Counted from the first letter of the stretch, positions 48,695 to 59,339 are shown. The stretch: DNA of 64,000 bases from Roseiflexus sp. RS-1 (GCF_000016665.1 NC_009523.1:434001-498000), one strand, 5' to 3'. Numbers and translations are program-made. Notes: generated by a model not told the origin, from the sequence alone.

Positions 48695-48709
48695 TCTGCA
48701 CATGTACGC

Positions 48710-48738
48710 TTGACAATGGTCATGCGAAAGCGTAAGAT
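48710..48738 (+). promoter_or_regulatory. Strong promoter of the secreted repeat protein
   Basis: TTGACA (48710-48715) and TAAGAT (48733-48738) with exact 17-base spacing. The leader to the GTG at 48879 is about 135 bases. Confidence 0.75.
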
Positions 48739-48878
48739 AGGATCGCAACAGAGTGCCGGATAGTCTGCATGACCTGTCAATGGATATGTCATGCAGGGAT
48801 ATGGTGATTCGGTTGGCGTCTGAAAAGAAGGCGCCAGCCGGATCGCATTGCATCAACACGATCCCGGAAGGAGGCGCC

Positions 48879-50849
48879 GTGTTTGCACGCTGGACGAGAT
48901 GGCGATGGCTATGCCTGGTCGTGATACTGCTCATCACGGCGTCGCCGGGGATCATTACACCGGCGCCGTCGGTTGCAGCGCAGAGTGATCTTCGCTACTT
49001 TGCGGAAACAGGACATTATCTGCGCGGCGCATTCCGCGCCTACTGGGAGCGCAACGGCGGCGTCGCAATTTTCGGCTTCCCGATCACTGAAGAGTACCGC
49101 CGCTCCGACGGACGGATCGTGCAGTGGTTCCAGCGCGCGCGCTTCGAACTGGCGCAGGCCAATCCGCCGGTGGTGCAACTCGGTCATCTGGGGCGCGAGT
49201 TTACCGGTGATCGCATCTTTCCGCAGGCGCCGCCCCAACCCAGCACAGCGCGCATCCGCTACTTCCCCGAAACCAACCATACGCTGCGCGGTCTTTTCAA
49301 GGAAACCTGGGAACGGCGCGGCGGTCTTGCGATCTTTGGCTACCCGATCAGCGAAGAGATCTCCGAAAATATCAATGGCCAGTGGACGCTGGTGCAGTAC
49401 TTTGAACGGCACCGCTTCGAACTGCGTCTCTTTCCGAGTCGTGTCGAATTTGGCTTGCTCGGCGAGGCGCTGGCGCCAGCGCAACTGCGCGCCCCCTGGC
49501 CCCCCAATATCGCGCCTGACCAGCCGTTGAATGAGGACGGCACCCCATTGCCGCCACCCTTCCGTCCGGGCCTGTACGCGAATGCGCGGGTCATCGCCGA
49601 GGCTGATCAGACCTTCCGGATCGAGGGCGAAGGGTTTCGCCCCGGCGAACGGGTTCGCTTCCTGATCTCGTCGCCGGAGTGCGAATGTCGCCCGACAACG
49701 CTCGAACCACAACCGCTCGCCGATGTCAATGGTTCGATCTCGTATGCGCAGGTGCGCTTCAATGCGCGCGACTATGCGCGGGGACGCTGGTATCTGACTG
49801 CGCAGGGACAAACGAGCAACCGCGCTGGCATCGCGCAATTTTTCGTTGGCGTCGCTCCGCCGGTTGGTCAACCGGGCGGGGTCTTCGTCGGTACCACGCC
49901 GCAGACGGCAGGGTTCGGGCAGGCGGTCATCGTCCAGGGAAGCGGATTCCAGCCGAATGAACCGGTCAGTCTCTGGTTGACTGCACCGGACCAGTCGGTT
50001 CGCGGCATCCCCGAATCTCCGACTGCCGATGGCAGCGGTTCGATCAGCGGTGCGAACATTCGGATCGCCATCGATGCGACTTTCCGTGTCGGCACGTGGT
50101 TTATTACTGCGCAGGGACGCAACAGCGGTCGCCAGGCGATCGGCACATTTCGCGTCGAGTCAGGAGCACCGCCGCTGCCAGCCCAGCAACCGGGCGATCC
50201 TGCGCGCCTGGGCATCCTCATCCACAACGAACTGCGTGTGAGCGGCACCGGTTCAATCACGCCCCTCGCGGCGCCTCCCGGCGCTGGCTTTGTGTTCAAC
50301 GCCAGCGGATTCGACCCGAACGAGAAAGTTGGCGTCTGGTTGACGCGACCGGCTGGCGCTGGCGTTGAGCCAATCGATGAGCGTCTGGTGCAGCGCGAGG
50401 GTAGCAGCGTGCGCGTCGCATTTCGCGTGGATCGCGATCAGCAGGGGATCTGGACGGTCACGGCGCAGGGCGCAAGCACCGGTCGCGCCGTGACGGCGCC
50501 GTTCAAACTGACCCGTGATTATGTCGCACCGCTCGGAACGCCGCGTCCTGCCACGAGCCGCAACGCATCGGTTTCGCCTGCCGAAGGCGGTCAGCGCACC
50601 ACGTTCCGCCTGACGGCGAGCGGTTTTCGCGCCAACGAAACGCTGGAGTTCTGGGTGACGTCACCTGACGGGTTGTATGTGCTCAACACCCCCGTACAGG
50701 CGGACAATCGCGGGCGCATCGGGGTATCACCTGCGCTGGGGGTGCAACTCGGCGCCCGGAATCCAACGGGGGTGTACGGGTACCACTATCGCGGCACGAG
50801 CAGCGGTGTGCGCGCCGATATCTACTTTACCTTCACCGGAGCGCCGTAA
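48879..50849 (+). CDS. Secreted LGFP-like and Ig-like repeat protein
   Basis: A 656-residue exported protein: signal peptide (LCLVVILLITASPGIITPAP), two LGFP-like repeats (residues about 38-180: RYFAETGHYLRGAFRAYWER with GGVAIFGFPITEEY; RYFPETNHTLRGLFKETWER with GGLAIFGYPISEEI), and then four or five Ig-like repeats with the motif FxPNExVxxWLT or GEGFRPGERVRFLIS (about residues 235-640). Such repeat proteins are common on Chloroflexi surfaces. The start GTG 48879 with GGAAGGAG upstream begins exactly at the signal peptide. Function unknown; it has no LP-type tail. Confidence 0.75.
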   Translation: MFARWTRWRWLCLVVILLITASPGIITPAPSVAAQSDLRYFAETGHYLRGAFRAYWERNGGVAIFGFPITEEYRRSDGRIVQWFQRARFELAQANPPVVQLGHLGREFTGDRIFPQAPPQPSTARIRYFPETNHTLRGLFKETWERRGGLAIFGYPISEEISENINGQWTLVQYFERHRFELRLFPSRVEFGLLGEALAPAQLRAPWPPNIAPDQPLNEDGTPLPPPFRPGLYANARVIAEADQTFRIEGEGFRPGERVRFLISSPECECRPTTLEPQPLADVNGSISYAQVRFNARDYARGRWYLTAQGQTSNRAGIAQFFVGVAPPVGQPGGVFVGTTPQTAGFGQAVIVQGSGFQPNEPVSLWLTAPDQSVRGIPESPTADGSGSISGANIRIAIDATFRVGTWFITAQGRNSGRQAIGTFRVESGAPPLPAQQPGDPARLGILIHNELRVSGTGSITPLAAPPGAGFVFNASGFDPNEKVGVWLTRPAGAGVEPIDERLVQREGSSVRVAFRVDRDQQGIWTVTAQGASTGRAVTAPFKLTRDYVAPLGTPRPATSRNASVSPAEGGQRTTFRLTASGFRANETLEFWVTSPDGLYVLNTPVQADNRGRIGVSPALGVQLGARNPTGVYGYHYRGTSSGVRADIYFTFTGAP

Positions 50850-50865
50850 TGTGCACCATCACCCT

Positions 50866-52101
50866 TTACTCTGCTGTACCATCAGCGTTTCCGGTCAATT
50901 TGGGCAGCAACTGCGCCGCGATCAACGTCGTCAGTGCTGAAGTATCGCCACCATCGCCCTGGATCACAATTGGACGCGGTGCGCGTTTCATCAGCGTCTC
51001 GGCGACCTGTAAGCGGCGTCGGGCCAGTTCGTACTGCAAGACTGCCCGGTTATCCTGATAGGCCTGTCCCAGATATTCCAGACTGCGCGCCTCGTTCTCA
51101 GCCTGACGCAGAGTCGCCCGACCGCGCGCCTCGATCTCCCAGCGTACTCGCTGCGCTTCAGTCTCTTTCTCTTGCAGCATGCGGGCAACATCCTGGCGAG
51201 CCTTGTTAATCGCTTCCCGCACCTCAACCAGTTTGGCATCGCGTACCTTTTTGGCGCGTTCGATCTCCAGCAGCAACGTATCGATCCGCTGCTTTTTGAT
51301 CAGCTCCCACTCGCGTTCGTATGCCTGCAATTCTTTCGCAACCCGCTCACGAGTGGCCAGATGCTGCTGGTATTGATCGGGCAACTGGACGTCGGGAATG
51401 TTGGCGCCGGTAATGCGAACGCCATAACGGGCCAACTGCCGATTGAGCAGTTCTTGCATATCGCCGACGTCACTTCCGCGCAGGTCGTAAGCACGTTCGG
51501 TTTCGACCCGTCGCGCCCGCTGGCGAATGGCATCCTGGACGGCGCTGCTCAGAACCAGGTCGAAGTTGCTTGCCCCCAGGCGACGGACGAAGGCTATCGG
51601 GTCTTCAATCCGGAATTTCAAGAAAAACTCAATTGATTTCAGTGGCACATTTTCGCGGGTTGGCGCTGCCATCACCGGTGCAGTGTAGGGAATCTCGGTA
51701 CTGGTGTCAACCACCGCTTCGACCTTTTCCCATGGCCACCACAGATAGTGACGACCCGGCGGCATGACGCCAACGATCTGCCCCCAGCGCGAGAGAATGC
51801 CGGTCGTTCCCTGTTCGATCTCAACGATCGCCCCAAGAAAGAACGAAATACCTGCTATGATGAGCATCAACAGTGACAGGAACAGAGCCAGGCCGCCAAA
51901 AATGCCTCCGCTGAAGACGGCAACTCCAAGCAGATAGAAACTGATTGCCAGTGGGAAAAGCCAGCGTGCCCGCCGCCGGTCTTTGGGGATCACCACCGGT
52001 ACCAGTTGACCCTCTTCGCCGGAACGGAGGAGTTGCCGGATGAGGCTCCAGGTTGCTACTGCCTCACGAATACGGGAAAATTCACGTCGCGTATCGCTCA
52101 C
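50866..52101 (-). CDS. SPFH/band-7 membrane protein
   Basis: A 411-residue protein with two or three N-terminal membrane segments (WLFPLAISFYLLGVAVFSGG; LFLSLLMLIIAGISFFLGA), an SPFH domain (about 95-260: VEIEQGTTGILSRWGQIVGV, FFLKFRIEDPIAFVRRLGA) and a long coiled coil (about 260-360, LLLEIERAKKVRDAKLVEVR). SPFH proteins (stomatin/flotillin/HflK-like) form membrane rings and organise lipid microdomains or proteases. Its start overlaps the stop of the other SPFH gene (ATGA), so the two are probably partners. Confidence 0.85.
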   Translation of the reverse strand: MSDTRREFSRIREAVATWSLIRQLLRSGEEGQLVPVVIPKDRRRARWLFPLAISFYLLGVAVFSGGIFGGLALFLSLLMLIIAGISFFLGAIVEIEQGTTGILSRWGQIVGVMPPGRHYLWWPWEKVEAVVDTSTEIPYTAPVMAAPTRENVPLKSIEFFLKFRIEDPIAFVRRLGASNFDLVLSSAVQDAIRQRARRVETERAYDLRGSDVGDMQELLNRQLARYGVRITGANIPDVQLPDQYQQHLATRERVAKELQAYEREWELIKKQRIDTLLLEIERAKKVRDAKLVEVREAINKARQDVARMLQEKETEAQRVRWEIEARGRATLRQAENEARSLEYLGQAYQDNRAVLQYELARRRLQVAETLMKRAPRPIVIQGDGGDTSALTTLIAAQLLPKLTGNADGTAE

Positions 52102-53612
52102 CGGTTGTCTCCTTTCGTCTCGGCCCGATCAGTCTCGCCTGCAACCACCAACCTGATCTGTTCGTCCCGTTCCAGAATACGCTGGCGAATCTCTTGCGTG
52201 CGACGGCGGATCGCAGCGACATCTTCGGGTGAATAGAGTTGCGTGTCGGTGATGCCCAGCATACGCTGCGCCAATGCCAGATAGTCGATGACCGCCTCAT
52301 CACTGCCGCTCACCTGTACAATCTGCGGCAGATGGTCGGCCACTGCCTCAAGTCGGTCAAGAATATCTTGTTGATAGCGGTACTGCAAAATTTCAGGGTA
52401 TCGCGCTGCACCTACCGCACGAATATCGAGCGCCTGAGCTTCAAGCAACGCGGCATTGGCCCGTGCTGCGCTTTCGGCTTCGCTGAGCAACTGGCTGGCG
52501 TAAGCGTTCGCGCGATAGACCTCCTTTTCGCGAGCCGTGTCGATCTGGGCCTGATAGGTTGCAATTTCAGCCTGAATGGCCGACAACTGCTCACGCAGGC
52601 TGGTCAATTCACGATTGAGATCGCCCTCGTCCTGTTCTTTGCGCAGAGCCAGCTGGTATTCATAGGTGTATGCCTCTTTCGCGACCCGGATCATCTCTGG
52701 CTTGGCGAGATCGATCCGGTACTCCTGGCTTGATGGCTCGGCATGGGTGATGTTGGCATTAACGAAGCGTACTGCAGGGAGAAATTGCTGATTCAGCGTG
52801 TTGAGCAAGTTTTGAGTGCTCTCACCAACCAGATCGTAGATGGCTTCCGCCCGTTGTTCGTAAATGAGGGCGCGGGTGACTTCGCTCACCGCATTCTGCA
52901 ACTTCTCTTGAAAGCCTTTGGCGCCGCCCAATGTGAAGATGAAGGCCGCCGGGTCTTCAATCTTGAATTGCAGGAAGAGGTCTACCGAGGCGTTAACCCG
53001 CGAAGCCGTCGGCGCTTCGCGGATCGGAGCATTGTACGGATATTCACGCGTGACGTTGACAATGTAGCTCACCCGTTTCCAGGGGTCGAGCAGCACTTTT
53101 CGCCCCGCCGGTGCGATCTCTTCAAGTTTGCCGAAACGGGTTATCAGCGCCTGACAACCATCTGGCACCATAATAAAGGAGTTGCGCCAGAGGCTGTAGA
53201 CAACGTACCCGACGATGATGAGCCAGTAATGGGGACCAAACAATGCAAAGGTCAGGTTGGTCAGCCCAAACGAAATGGTGTCGATAATCACGCTCAATAG
53301 CCAGCCGATCAGGCCGATCACCACCAGGATGATCGTGACGACTATCCAGAGTTTAGAACGCGGATCACGCGGGATGACGACCGGTGAAATAACGTTGGCT
53401 ACCTGACCGCGGCTGTCGCGTAGTTGCAGGTTTCGGTTGAGCAACTCGGCAGCTTCATCGAGCAGCACATCCATCTGCTCGATCCTGGTTGCCCCACTCT
53501 CGTTGCCTGAGCGTTGGGAAATGAAGTCGCTGGCTTTGATGTGCAGTTGTTCGAGTTCGCCGCTCCCCAGGATTTGTCTGGCAGTAGAAAGACCTTGTTG
53601 CAGAAGACTCAT
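52098..53612 (-). CDS. SPFH/band-7 membrane protein, larger partner
   Basis: A 504-residue protein: cytoplasmic N terminus (about 1-85), two membrane segments (IVVTIILVVIGLIGWLLSVI; YWLIIVGYVVYSLWR), an SPFH domain (about 150-320: FIMVPDGCQALITRFGKLEE, VDLFLQFKIEDPAAFIFTLG), a coiled coil (about 325-400) and a C-terminal helical tail. It resembles the HflK/HflC or flotillin arrangement. It is the first gene of a two-gene operon. A minus-strand TATAAT at 53651-53646 may be the -10 box, but no -35 at proper distance was found. Confidence 0.85.
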   Translation of the reverse strand: MSLLQQGLSTARQILGSGELEQLHIKASDFISQRSGNESGATRIEQMDVLLDEAAELLNRNLQLRDSRGQVANVISPVVIPRDPRSKLWIVVTIILVVIGLIGWLLSVIIDTISFGLTNLTFALFGPHYWLIIVGYVVYSLWRNSFIMVPDGCQALITRFGKLEEIAPAGRKVLLDPWKRVSYIVNVTREYPYNAPIREAPTASRVNASVDLFLQFKIEDPAAFIFTLGGAKGFQEKLQNAVSEVTRALIYEQRAEAIYDLVGESTQNLLNTLNQQFLPAVRFVNANITHAEPSSQEYRIDLAKPEMIRVAKEAYTYEYQLALRKEQDEGDLNRELTSLREQLSAIQAEIATYQAQIDTAREKEVYRANAYASQLLSEAESAARANAALLEAQALDIRAVGAARYPEILQYRYQQDILDRLEAVADHLPQIVQVSGSDEAVIDYLALAQRMLGITDTQLYSPEDVAAIRRRTQEIRQRILERDEQIRLVVAGETDRAETKGDNR

Positions 53613-53734
53613 ATCTTTCTCCCCTTTTGGCTATTAACACGCAGTATTATATACGAGACCTCCTGACCAGACGTTGCAAAAGAGGGCGACTCTGCCGCCC
53701 AAAGAAGGCGTCGTTCCAACCCTGACGCATGATG

Positions 53735-54300
53735 CGGGGAAAGACGAAATTGAACACTCCGCGAATGACCGCAATCATCATCGTGCCCCTCTCGCGGCGA
53801 CCGAAATGATGAAAATTATGAATATAAACCAGTATTCGCCCTTGCCGTGGGGCTGATGGAGATTGAGAATTTATTCCGCTATCCCGCGCTAGCCGTGGGG
53901 CTGATGGAGATTGAGAATTAAATCCGCTCTCCCGCGCTAGCCGTCGGGCTGAAGCCCTCGGCTAGGCAAGGCGAAGCCCGCCTGCGCGGGCTGTAGCGGA
54001 TTATTTACTCAAAGACCATAAGCCCTCGGCTAAGCAAGGCAAAGCCCGCCTGCGCGGGCTCTACCGGATTATTTATGCAAAGACCATAAGCCCTCGGCTA
54101 TGCAGGGCAAAGCCCGCCTGCGCGGGCTCTACCGGATTATTTATTCAAAGACCATAATTTCGGTCTACGAGAGAAGTACGCCGAAATTTATTTCGGCATA
54201 TTGTAGTTCTCACAGAGATCGAACACTTTGCTGGAAGCGGGCGTCTCACGCGACACGGCAGATCCAGACAAGGGTCAACGTATCTGAGAACTGCTACAAA
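53735..54300. repeat. Cluster of dispersed repeats, families A and B
   Basis: No gene. Three family A copies at about 53940-54000, 54020-54080 and 54085-54150 (AGCCCGCCTGCGCGGGCT... with CCATAAGCCCTCGGCTA), plus family B at 53735-53815 and 54160-54300. The three A copies share the core AAGCCCGCCTGCGCGGGCT, a 19-base imperfect palindrome. Confidence 0.8.
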
Positions 54301-54304
54301 ACCA

Positions 54305-55486
54305 TCAGCGCAAGAACATACGCCCCTTCCATACCACTCCCTTGCCGCTGCGGATCTGGCGCAGCGCCTGCGCAGCGAGCGCGAAATAGACGGCTGTTCC
54401 CACACCGTAGAGCACGCCCCATAACGGCGAGATACGGAAGCGATAACGAAGAACGATCCCCCAGCAGATCGCGCCGATCAGCAGCAGTGCGACGCCTGCC
54501 AGCGCAAGCGCCTGCGCCAGCGCCGGATCACCGCTAAGGAGCGTCAACGCAAAACGTGCCGCAAGCATGTTCCATGGCATCGTCGCCATCAACCCCAGGC
54601 GTAACCCCATCAACCCGGAACGTGTTCCGCCGCTGCGGTAACCGGCAACTGCATTCTTCTTCAATCCTTCGGAAAGGGTGCTCCATCCGTTGTACATCCG
54701 CACTTCCAGCAGATCGGGTGCGTGCGCCGCTTCAAGCGCATATCCGGACTGCTTCACCAACCGCGCCAGATCCATATCTTCGAGCACGCTCCCACGCACT
54801 GCGCGATGACCGCCGATCGCAGCGTAGGTTTCACGGCGCATCATAATGCACTGACCAATCGCAAATGCCAGCGGCGATGACGGATCGTTCACCCGGTCGA
54901 ACGGGTAAATAGCCGATATCAACCCGATGAACGGCGGTAGAACCAGACGCTCGGCGAACGACGTCAGGTGAATGAGCGGCACCAGCGTGATCATGTCACG
55001 TCCGGCGCGTGCGCGTTCGACAAGCGCAGCGATCAAAGCCGGACGCGGCACGACGTCGGCATCAAGAAACAGCAGCCATGCACCGTGCGCATGGTTTGCA
55101 CCCTGCCAGCATGCCCAGCACTTGCCAGCCCAGTCGTGCGGCAGCGTTTTGGATGACAGAACCGTCAGTGATGGAAGACATGCTGTGTAGGTGCGCACCA
55201 CATCGGCAGTGCCATCGTGCGAATCATCATCGACGACGATCACCTCGAAACGGCGGTACGACTGCTGCGCTAGTCCTTCGAGGCACGCGCCAATGCGCGT
55301 TGCTTCGTTCCGGGCAGGAATGATGACCGTCACCAGCGGACCGTCGTCAGGAAGGCCGGGATGCGGATCGAGCCGTGGGGTGCGAAACGCAGCGATCACA
55401 TCCTGGACATACCAGAGTGCGAGGAGCACGCTGACAAGCGTCAGCAGCAGCCACGGCGAAACATCGATCTGGTGAACGTCGAACAC
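54305..55486 (-). CDS. Family 2 glycosyltransferase, membrane (carotenoid/hopanoid type)
   Basis: A 393-residue GT2 enzyme with N-terminal membrane segment (LLLTLVSVLLALWYVQDVIA) and C-terminal membrane helices (about 295-370). Catalytic motifs: TVIIPARNEATRIGACLEGL, IVVDDDSHDGT (DxD region), DWAGKCWACWQGA, FLDADVVP (acidic metal site) and EDMDLARLVKQSG. The pattern ALPHDWAGKxWACWQG is typical of GT2 enzymes of the HpnB/CruC group, which act on hopanoids or carotenoids. In this phototroph-like genome a carotenoid glycosyl role is plausible but not proven. Confidence 0.82.
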   Translation of the reverse strand: MFDVHQIDVSPWLLLTLVSVLLALWYVQDVIAAFRTPRLDPHPGLPDDGPLVTVIIPARNEATRIGACLEGLAQQSYRRFEVIVVDDDSHDGTADVVRTYTACLPSLTVLSSKTLPHDWAGKCWACWQGANHAHGAWLLFLDADVVPRPALIAALVERARAGRDMITLVPLIHLTSFAERLVLPPFIGLISAIYPFDRVNDPSSPLAFAIGQCIMMRRETYAAIGGHRAVRGSVLEDMDLARLVKQSGYALEAAHAPDLLEVRMYNGWSTLSEGLKKNAVAGYRSGGTRSGLMGLRLGLMATMPWNMLAARFALTLLSGDPALAQALALAGVALLLIGAICWGIVLRYRFRISPLWGVLYGVGTAVYFALAAQALRQIRSGKGVVWKGRMFLR

Positions 55487-55812
55487 TGGGACTGCTCCCT
55501 CTGTGCGTACCTGTGCGGGCAGGGCAATATGTCGGGGAGTGAAGACTGTCGCTCAGGCGACCACTATCTTTCGCTTTTCAGCACCGTCTCATTATACTAC
55601 CGCTCCTTCGTCCGACGTGGATGGGTAGTCGGCGCTGCGGTTCGCAGGTGGTAGAGGAAGACTGGCAGTTCGACAGATGCACGCATCGGGGAAGAACAGG
55701 CGAAGACGTCGCCTTCGCCTGCCACAGAGCAACTATCAAGAGATACAGGAGATGCCGGCGGTCGCACACCTCGCACCAGGCAGACGACCGCCGACACGGA
55801 ACATAACCCGGG
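55487..55812. other. Intergenic, nothing recognised
   Basis: The gap between the glycosyltransferase start and the GAPDH stop. Possible short hairpins but no gene, terminator or repeat copy of the major families. Confidence 0.4.
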
Positions 55813-56811
55813 CTAGACGGCGATGCGCGCAGCGACTTCGGCGAGGCGCGTCGCATACCCCATCTCGTTGTCGTACCAGGCAGCGACGGACAGGAACGTA
55901 TCGCCCATCACCTGGGTCAGCGGCAGATCGACGATCGATGAGTGCGGGTCGCCGACGATGCGCGACGATGCCCATTCATCTTCGAGCACCCCCATGATGC
56001 CCTTGAGCGGTGGCTCAGATGCTGCCTTGCGGAAGGCGTCGTTGACCGACTGCACCGTCACCGGCTTCTCGGTCACCAGGTTCAACTCGGCGATGCTGCC
56101 GGTGCGCACCGGAACCCGGTACGCTTTGCCGGTGATCTTCAAGTCTTTCCAGATGAACTGCAACGCACGCGCTGCGCCCGACGATGAAGGAATAATGTTC
56201 TCGGTCGCAGCCCACGAATCACGCCGATCTTTCATCGGTTGGTCGGTGAGCGACTGGGTGTTGGTGTATGCGTGAACCGTCGAGAACAAACCATGGTGGA
56301 TGCCAAAGTTCTCCAGCACCACTTTGACGACCGGCGCCAGCGCATTGGTGGTGCAACTCGCCATGCTGACAATCTTGTGCTTTTCGGGGTCGAACGTATC
56401 AAGGTTGATGCCTGCCAGCAGAACGGCATCGCAGTCCTGGAGCGACTTGCTGGGTGCGCTGATGAGCACGCGCTTCGCGCCGCGATCCAGATGCTGCTGC
56501 GCTACATTGCGCACCGTTGCGCGACCGGTGCAGTCAACGACCAGATCGACCCCCAGCGCCGCCCAGTCGGGCAGTTCGTTCAATGAGTTGAAATACGGAA
56601 TCTCGCGCCCGCCAATCACGAACATGTTGTCGCGCGCAATCACCTCTTCGTGCCAGCGCCCATAGTTCGAGTCCACCTCAAACAAGGCAGCAAAGGTTGG
56701 CACGTCGCGAATATCGGAGATCGAAACGGGGGTCCAGAGGTTTTCCTTCAGAGCGACTCTCAACAACGAGCGTCCAATGCGACCGAAACCGTGGATTGCG
56801 ATTCGAGCCAT
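55813..56811 (-). CDS. gap: Glyceraldehyde-3-phosphate dehydrogenase
   Basis: A 332-residue GAPDH of glycolysis/gluconeogenesis and the Calvin-type part of carbon metabolism. N-terminal NAD motif ARIAIHGFGRIGRSLLR, catalytic Cys in SMASCTTNALAP, His in HAYTNTQSLTDQP (general base region) and substrate Arg/Ser-Ser-Thr type NIIPSSSGAARAL. ATG 56811 is preceded by AAAGGGG, 5 bases away; longer frames upstream are unsupported. A single monocistronic copy in the window. Confidence 0.95.
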   Translation of the reverse strand: MARIAIHGFGRIGRSLLRVALKENLWTPVSISDIRDVPTFAALFEVDSNYGRWHEEVIARDNMFVIGGREIPYFNSLNELPDWAALGVDLVVDCTGRATVRNVAQQHLDRGAKRVLISAPSKSLQDCDAVLLAGINLDTFDPEKHKIVSMASCTTNALAPVVKVVLENFGIHHGLFSTVHAYTNTQSLTDQPMKDRRDSWAATENIIPSSSGAARALQFIWKDLKITGKAYRVPVRTGSIAELNLVTEKPVTVQSVNDAFRKAASEPPLKGIMGVLEDEWASSRIVGDPHSSIVDLPLTQVMGDTFLSVAAWYDNEMGYATRLAEVAARIAV

Positions 56812-56953
56812 ACTGATCCCCTTTCTGTCTCTCACTTTGTGAGCGCGCAAATGTGTTGTGCGCGCGTCCAACTGTTAGTATACATTATATTCACTTCTCG
56901 CTTGGTTATGACCTCATGCCGTGAAGATCGCATTCATTCACCATCACCGGCAT

Positions 56954-57763
56954 TCAGGCGCCGGAAGGTCGTCGAGCGCCGGTTCGGATGGTCAGCCATC
57001 GCACCAGACCGGGGGCGACGGCGTGTGCGGCATAGAGCAGGCGCAGCATCCGCGGCAGCACGATCTCGCGCTCGCCATGCGCAATGCCGCGCACAATCGC
57101 GTCTGCCGCCTGTTCTGCGGTGAGCGGGCGCAGCAGGCGACGCGCCAGACCCGGCACCCGATCCAGCACGCCGGGGTTGTGCTCGAAATAGGTGGTTGCC
57201 ACCAGCCCCGGAATGATCGCGGTTACCCGTAGCCCGGTACCGTACACTTCGGCGCGCAGCGCTTCGACAAACCCACGGAGCGCCCAGCGCGCGGCGGTGT
57301 ACGTTGCCGCGCCGGGCCATGCCACGAGCGAGGCAGGTGAGTTGACATATGCCAGACATCCGCGATTGCGGGCGCGCATGGCGGGCAAGAACGCGCGCGT
57401 GATGAAGAATGCAGCAAAGTAGGGCATTGCCATCATGGCAACCGCCTCTTCCGGCGTCGTCTCTTCGATGAAGAGCCAGCGTCCGGCGCCAGCATTGCTC
57501 AGCAGGATGTCGGGGGGACCGAGGTCGGCCATCACCCGTTGCGCAACCGCATTGACCGCCTGTGCATCGGTCAGATCGACAGGATACACCGATGCCGCGC
57601 CTCCGGCTGCGCGAATGTCGCGCGCCACATCTTCCAGCGCCGTCTGCGTGCGCGCCAGCAGCGCCACGTGCGCTCCGCGCCGCCCAAACGCCCGTGCCGT
57701 CGCAGCGCCGATCCCGTAGGACGCGCCGGTGATCAGAACATGCTTCTGTTGAAGATAAACCAT
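56954..57763 (-). CDS. Short-chain dehydrogenase/reductase
   Basis: A 269-residue classical SDR oxidoreductase. Cofactor motif [19 protein letters not shown] (GxxxGIG), NAG motif as LSNAGAG, catalytic Ser-Tyr-Lys: [10 protein letters not shown] and a TYTAARWAL where the canonical YxxxK is changed (Tyr-Thr-Ala-Ala-Arg: Lys replaced by Arg). The Lys change may lower or alter activity. The substrate is unknown; fatty-acid or sterol-type SDRs share the C-terminal [15 protein letters not shown]. It is divergent from glyA. Confidence 0.8.
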
Positions 57764-57975
57764 TGTTCACCTCATACCGTTTGCCGATACAGTATAATGT
57801 GAAAGTTATCGGAGGGTTCTGGCGACCCGGTGCAGGTGAATCCGGCAGGCGGCGTGTTCGTTCGTCGAGGCGGCGTCGAATGCAGCACGCCAGGGGTTTT
57901 CGCAACCTCCGTTTGCCGCGCACGTTGGTGCTGTTTGCATTGCAGACAGCGACAATCCCGGAAGGAGTTCTGTCC

Positions 57976-59286
57976 ATGTCTACGCTTCAGACGCTCTGGC
58001 GCAGCGATCCGGCAGTGGCGCGCATCATCGATGGCGAAATGCGCCGCCAGCGCGACGGATTGGAACTGATCGCCAGCGAGAATTATGCCAGCCGCGCTGT
58101 GATGGAAGCGCAGGGTTCGGCGCTGACGAACAAATATGCCGAAGGGTACCCGGGCGCACGCTACTATGGCGGATGTGAATGGGTCGATCAGGTGGAAGAC
58201 CTGGCGCGTGAGCGGGTCAAGGAGTTGTTCGGCGCGGCGTATGCCAACGTCCAGCCGCACTCCGGATCACAGGCGAATATGGCGGTTTATTTCACGTTCC
58301 TGCGTCCCGGCGATAAAGTGCTCGGCATGAACCTGGCGCACGGCGGGCACCTGACCCATGGATCGCCGGTGAACTTTTCGGGTCAGTTGTACACCTTCGT
58401 GGCATACGGCATCGACCCGAAGACCGAGCGCATCGATTATGAGCAGGTCGCCGAGATTGCGCACCGCGAGCGCCCGAAGATGATCACGGTCGGCGCAAGC
58501 GCCTATTCGCGCGCCATCGACTATGCCGTATTTCGCCAGATCGCCGATGATGTCGGCGCATTCCTCTTCGCCGACATTGCGCATCCGGCGGGGTTGATCG
58601 CCAAAGGGTTGCTGCCCAGCCCCATCAAGTATGCGCATGTCGTGACATCGACCACCCATAAGACACTGCGCGGACCGCGCGGCGGCATCATCCTGATGGG
58701 AGAGGATTTCGAGAACCCGTTTGGGTTGAAAGCGGCGAAGAGCGGTCGCACCCTGATGATGTCGGAACTGCTCGACAAAATGGTCATCCCCGGTGTTCAG
58801 GGCGGCCCGTTGATGCACGTCATCGCTGCCAAGGCGGTTGGATTTGGCGAAAACCTGCAACCCGAATTCGAGACCTACGCACGCCAGGTGATCCGCAACG
58901 CGCAGACGCTGGCGAATGCGCTGATCGCGCGAGGGTATCACGTGCTCTCCGGCGGTACCGACAATCACCTGATGCTGATCGATCTGCGCAACAAGGCGGT
59001 CAGCGGCAAAGCGGCGCAGGAGGCGCTTGATCGGGCGGCGATTACGACCAATAAGAATGCTGTGCCGAACGATGACAAATCACCGCTGATCACCAGCGGC
59101 ATTCGGTTGGGAACGCCCGCCCTGACAACGCGTGGCATGAAAGAGCCGGAGATGGAACAGATCGCCGCGCTGATCGATGATGTTATCACGCACATCAATG
59201 ATGATCATGTGATCAATCGCGTGCGCGAAGAGGTGATGGCGCTCTGTGCGCGCTTTCCCGTGCCTGGTCTGGAACCGTCCACCTGA
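57976..59286 (+). CDS. glyA: Serine hydroxymethyltransferase
   Basis: A 436-residue PLP enzyme that converts serine to glycine and charges tetrahydrofolate with one-carbon units. Motifs: [52 protein letters not shown] and the PLP Lys in [15 protein letters not shown]. It starts at ATG 57976 with GAAGGAG 9 bases upstream; the frame open further upstream is unsupported. The gene proC follows 53 bases later in the same orientation. Confidence 0.96.
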
Positions 59287-59339
59287 TCCGCACGCGGCGC
59301 CTTCCGGGTACGTTTGAAGAGATGAGGACAGGAGCGTCT

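Noticed and set aside
51172-51636. Plus-strand frame inside the SPFH gene
   Set aside because: It is the complementary strand of a well supported coiled-coil gene and has no independent support.
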